Source of the DNA: Kryptolebias marmoratus | Lineage: Eukaryota > Chordata > Actinopteri > Cyprinodontiformes > Rivulidae | Direction: 5' to 3' | NCBI RefSeq assembly: GCF_001649575.2 | Contig: NC_051436.1 | Location: 1,365,108-1,429,107 of the forward strand | Length of the DNA: 64,000 nucleotides | Part shown: one piece after another, positions 61,592 to 64,000 of the stretch | How the letters are laid out: each line of letters opens with the position of its first letter | Position numbering within the stretch: position 1 is the stretch's first letter | The notes under the pieces: generated by a model | The model's input: only the letters and a program-made list of their open reading frames with translations | Told to the model about the DNA's origin: nothing | The model's database searches: none | Made by a program: the position numbers and the translations under genes

Positions 61592-62209
61592 TAAACACCA
61601 GAAGTGGAGCATCAGAAGACGACAATCAAATCTAATCAAACTCTTCTTTATTTTTCTCTCATATCGCTGTAATGCTAAATGAATGAAGTGACAGGATTTA
61701 AAACCAGGAGAAGGATTGTCTCTATGGTCTTGGAGCAAATTGAACGTGTTTTAGAAAGAATGCTTTTAGCACAACTTGTCTGTACTTTCTTCCTCAAAAT
61801 TAAACTTCTTCAGCATTGAAACCAGATGGTCTGTGTTTTTTACAGCTCTGCAAAAGTTTTCACATGAGGTTTATTTAATATTTATTACAATATCCACAGC
61901 ACACAGAAATAAAACCAGGATTCTTTACAGACATGGTACAAGACAGCACAAAACAAAGAAATGACTTGAAAGTAAATGTAAAGGAAAAAAACCCAACATT
62001 TTTTCATCAGAACACAGAGAAAGTTTTCCTGGTTCAAGGTTGAAGGTGTCTTTATCATCACCTGGGGACAGCTTGATTAATAGCTGACTGTTAAAGAATA
62101 TCAACAATAAATTACACATGACTTAAACTTTTTTATTGTGATTTATAAGGCTGATAACTGCAAGGATAAATAACTTCTTGAATCAGTTGGTATTTTGTCA
62201 GATTTAACT

Positions 62210-63420
62210 GAAGCAACTCAAAGGTTGGTTGAGTCAATTGGGGCATTTGTTTTTTAGAAAAAGAAAAAGACCTTATATAAATAAAAATGACTCCCTGTGA
62301 ATTTTATACATTGGATATTGATTTGCTGTCCATTGGTTTTTGTGTCTTTTCCTCCACTCAGCAGATGTGGATCATGCTTCCTGCATTTCTGACAGATTTA
62401 GGACTTGTCCCCATCTGAATGGTCTGGTCTTCAGTTTTACCTCGACAGCTAACTCCACTGAGAACAACCTGGTTTTTGTCCACTGCCTTCTATATCCAAC
62501 CAAACTCAGGTCCAGAACCCAAACACCTTCAAACATCTTCATACTTTATAACTACAAGTGGTTCACTGCTTTAAAAACCTCAGGGTGCAGTCATGTTAAC
62601 AAGATGGATCTAATAAAAATATGGACGAAAACATCAGTTACTGTGTTGCACATGATCAAAATAAATAGGAATGTTGCTGGAAAAGACTAAAAAAAATAAA
62701 GTTGTATCAATGCAGATTTAGTTCAGTCTAATCTGAAATACTAAAATGTGTCTTGTGCGCATGTGTGTCTGTTTATCTTCTTAGCTTGTTTTGTTGTTCA
62801 AACCAAAGAACCCAACAGAAATATTCTGCAACTTAGACAATAATCAACATAAATAAATCTGTCAAAATTAAAGTGCAACAGTTTGCATTTTTGGTCATTT
62901 TTGTTTGTCCTCCTGAACTGTAGGTTCAAACATTTTCAGATGTAAACAACATTAGACCATAAGTCACTAAGATAAATATTAGAGGAAATCTCAATGTGTT
63001 ATTTAATGGAAAACTCTTTGAATTTACATAAAAAATCATTAAATAAAGAGACAGGTATAAAAAGAGTATTTATATTTTCAAACAGGACATGTAAATACAT
63101 AAAACTGTCGTTGAATGAATATTTATATAATCTAAAACAAATTTTGTTCACAGTTTCAGGAGAACTTCAGGGTTAAATCATTACGATAAGTAATAAGAAG
63201 ATGGTTATCATTTCAGTCATAAAACTGCTCCAGGAACATGTTTTATCTTAGAGCCAACTTCAGTTCTGGGCATCATAAAGATTTAAAGCCCACACTGTAA
63301 TCTGTTTATTGAATTATAACATTCATATACTGGAATATTGAGTTATAAATTAATGTAATTATTTGAAAGGTGCTTTGGATTAACAGACATGGTTCTCAGC
63401 TCTTCTGGTTTCCAAATTAT
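62210..63420. other. Intergenic, no gene recognised
   Basis: The open frame at 62340-62690 has no signal peptide or domain I can name and no splice partner. The rest is A/T-rich. Confidence 0.45.
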
Positions 63421-63424
63421 AACA

Positions 63425-63700
63425 AAGTATGTGTTGGGTATGACTCTCAGCTACTACCACTACAAATTTGAGCTCAGTACCTGTGAAACTGACTGAACCG
63501 GCACCATTTCAGTGTTGACTAAGGTTGATTAGCTGTGGCATCCATCTTGATTTGGGTTGACTTCAAAAGTTAATCAGTTGAAGATGTACGAATGAATAAT
63601 TTCTAAAAGTTCATCCAGTGTTTCATGAGATGTTTTGCTAACACTTCATACAAACACACACACAGAAAGACATGGGCAAAAATATATTTAAAGTAATTAA
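63425..63700 (-). repeat. Dispersed repeat R1, long minus-strand member
   Basis: Runs from 'gggtatgactctcagctact' through 'gtggcatccatcttg' to 'cagtgtttcatgagatgttt' and 'acacacacacagaaag', the fullest example of the family in this window. Confidence 0.65.
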
Positions 63701-64000
63701 TATCACATTGTTTGCACTGTTGAAAGCACTGGCAAAAATGACTCATTAAACTACTGTAAAAACAACAAGTTGTGCCCAAAAGCCTCATATTCAGTGACTC
63801 TGGTTGTTTTAACATTTCCAAGAACACTGAAGGGTTTATTGTAAATATGATCTTAGTTCTTTGGAAACTCAGTTATCAGCCACCAGAAGGCTCTTTTTAC
63901 TGATTTAAAGCTTCTTTTAATTTTTATTTCTGTAACACAACTTAAGATTTAGATAAAGAGACATAAACAGACTGTCAGCTTCAGACGAGCACCTGTCCAT
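63701..64000. other. Window end, nothing recognised
   Basis: A/T-rich sequence without a supported exon or repeat. Confidence 0.4.

Larger units (their letters stand above)
56970..62205 (+). repeat. Segmental duplication, right copy (contains lectin 5)
   Basis: Counterpart of 41540-46375. Its specific insertions are a LINE-like piece (57585-57985), about 67 extra bases near 59270-59340, repeat R1 (60205-60375) and a SINE-like element (60451-60757). The divergence point at the right is 'gtcagattt' near 62205. Confidence 0.85.

Overview
The window is vertebrate, almost certainly teleost, genomic DNA. It has short intron-split immune-receptor exons with GT-AG borders, AATAAA signals, CA/GT, GATA and ATT microsatellites, and remnants of Tc1-like, hAT, LINE, SINE and LTR elements of the kind common in percomorph fish. 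The mix of repeats would suit a cyprinodontiform (killifish or livebearer), but that is an inference. Three runs of N (8450-9056, 51539-52464, 55714-55892) are assembly gaps, and two of them cut genes. All gene models below were built by hand from splice sites and reading phase, without transcripts.

Left part, 1-28.1 kb, plus strand: immunoglobulin-superfamily receptors in a tandem duplication. Copy A (1 to about 10.2 kb) holds the 3' end of a butyrophilin/B7-like gene, then a two-Ig Fc-receptor-like gene. Copy B (about 11.6-22.5 kb) repeats this pair with a complete butyrophilin-like gene (IgV, IgC, TM, coiled-coil tail) and a complete Fc-receptor-like gene. A more diverged third Fc-receptor-like gene lies at 23.4-27.9 kb. 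All three Fc-receptor-like genes have cytoplasmic ITIM-type tyrosine motifs. Copy A carries two LTR insertions whose empty target sites are preserved in copy B.

Middle, 29.7-33.2 kb, minus strand: the 3' half of a membrane gene made of one TM exon, a charged linker exon and five exons that are mostly coiled coil. No Ig exon was found upstream of it.

Right part, 36.7-61.6 kb, plus strand: a tandem cluster of secreted C-type lectin-like genes. The first is divergent (36.8-39.6 kb). Next come a complete gene at 42.8-45.7 kb, the 5' half of a third gene (47.2-51.5 kb) and the 3' half of a fourth (52.6-53.4 kb) separated by an N gap, and a fifth gene (58.7-61.6 kb) that is a recent segmental duplicate of the second. 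Three of them share a TATA box plus a conserved start-site block. The genes differ in the number of short phase-1 linker exons between signal peptide and lectin domain, and none retains a visible EPN/QPD calcium-site motif.

Together the window looks like a fast-evolving innate-immune cluster in which inhibitory-type receptors, butyrophilin-like ligands or receptors, and soluble lectins expand by tandem duplication. Functional links between them are inferred, not shown by the sequence.
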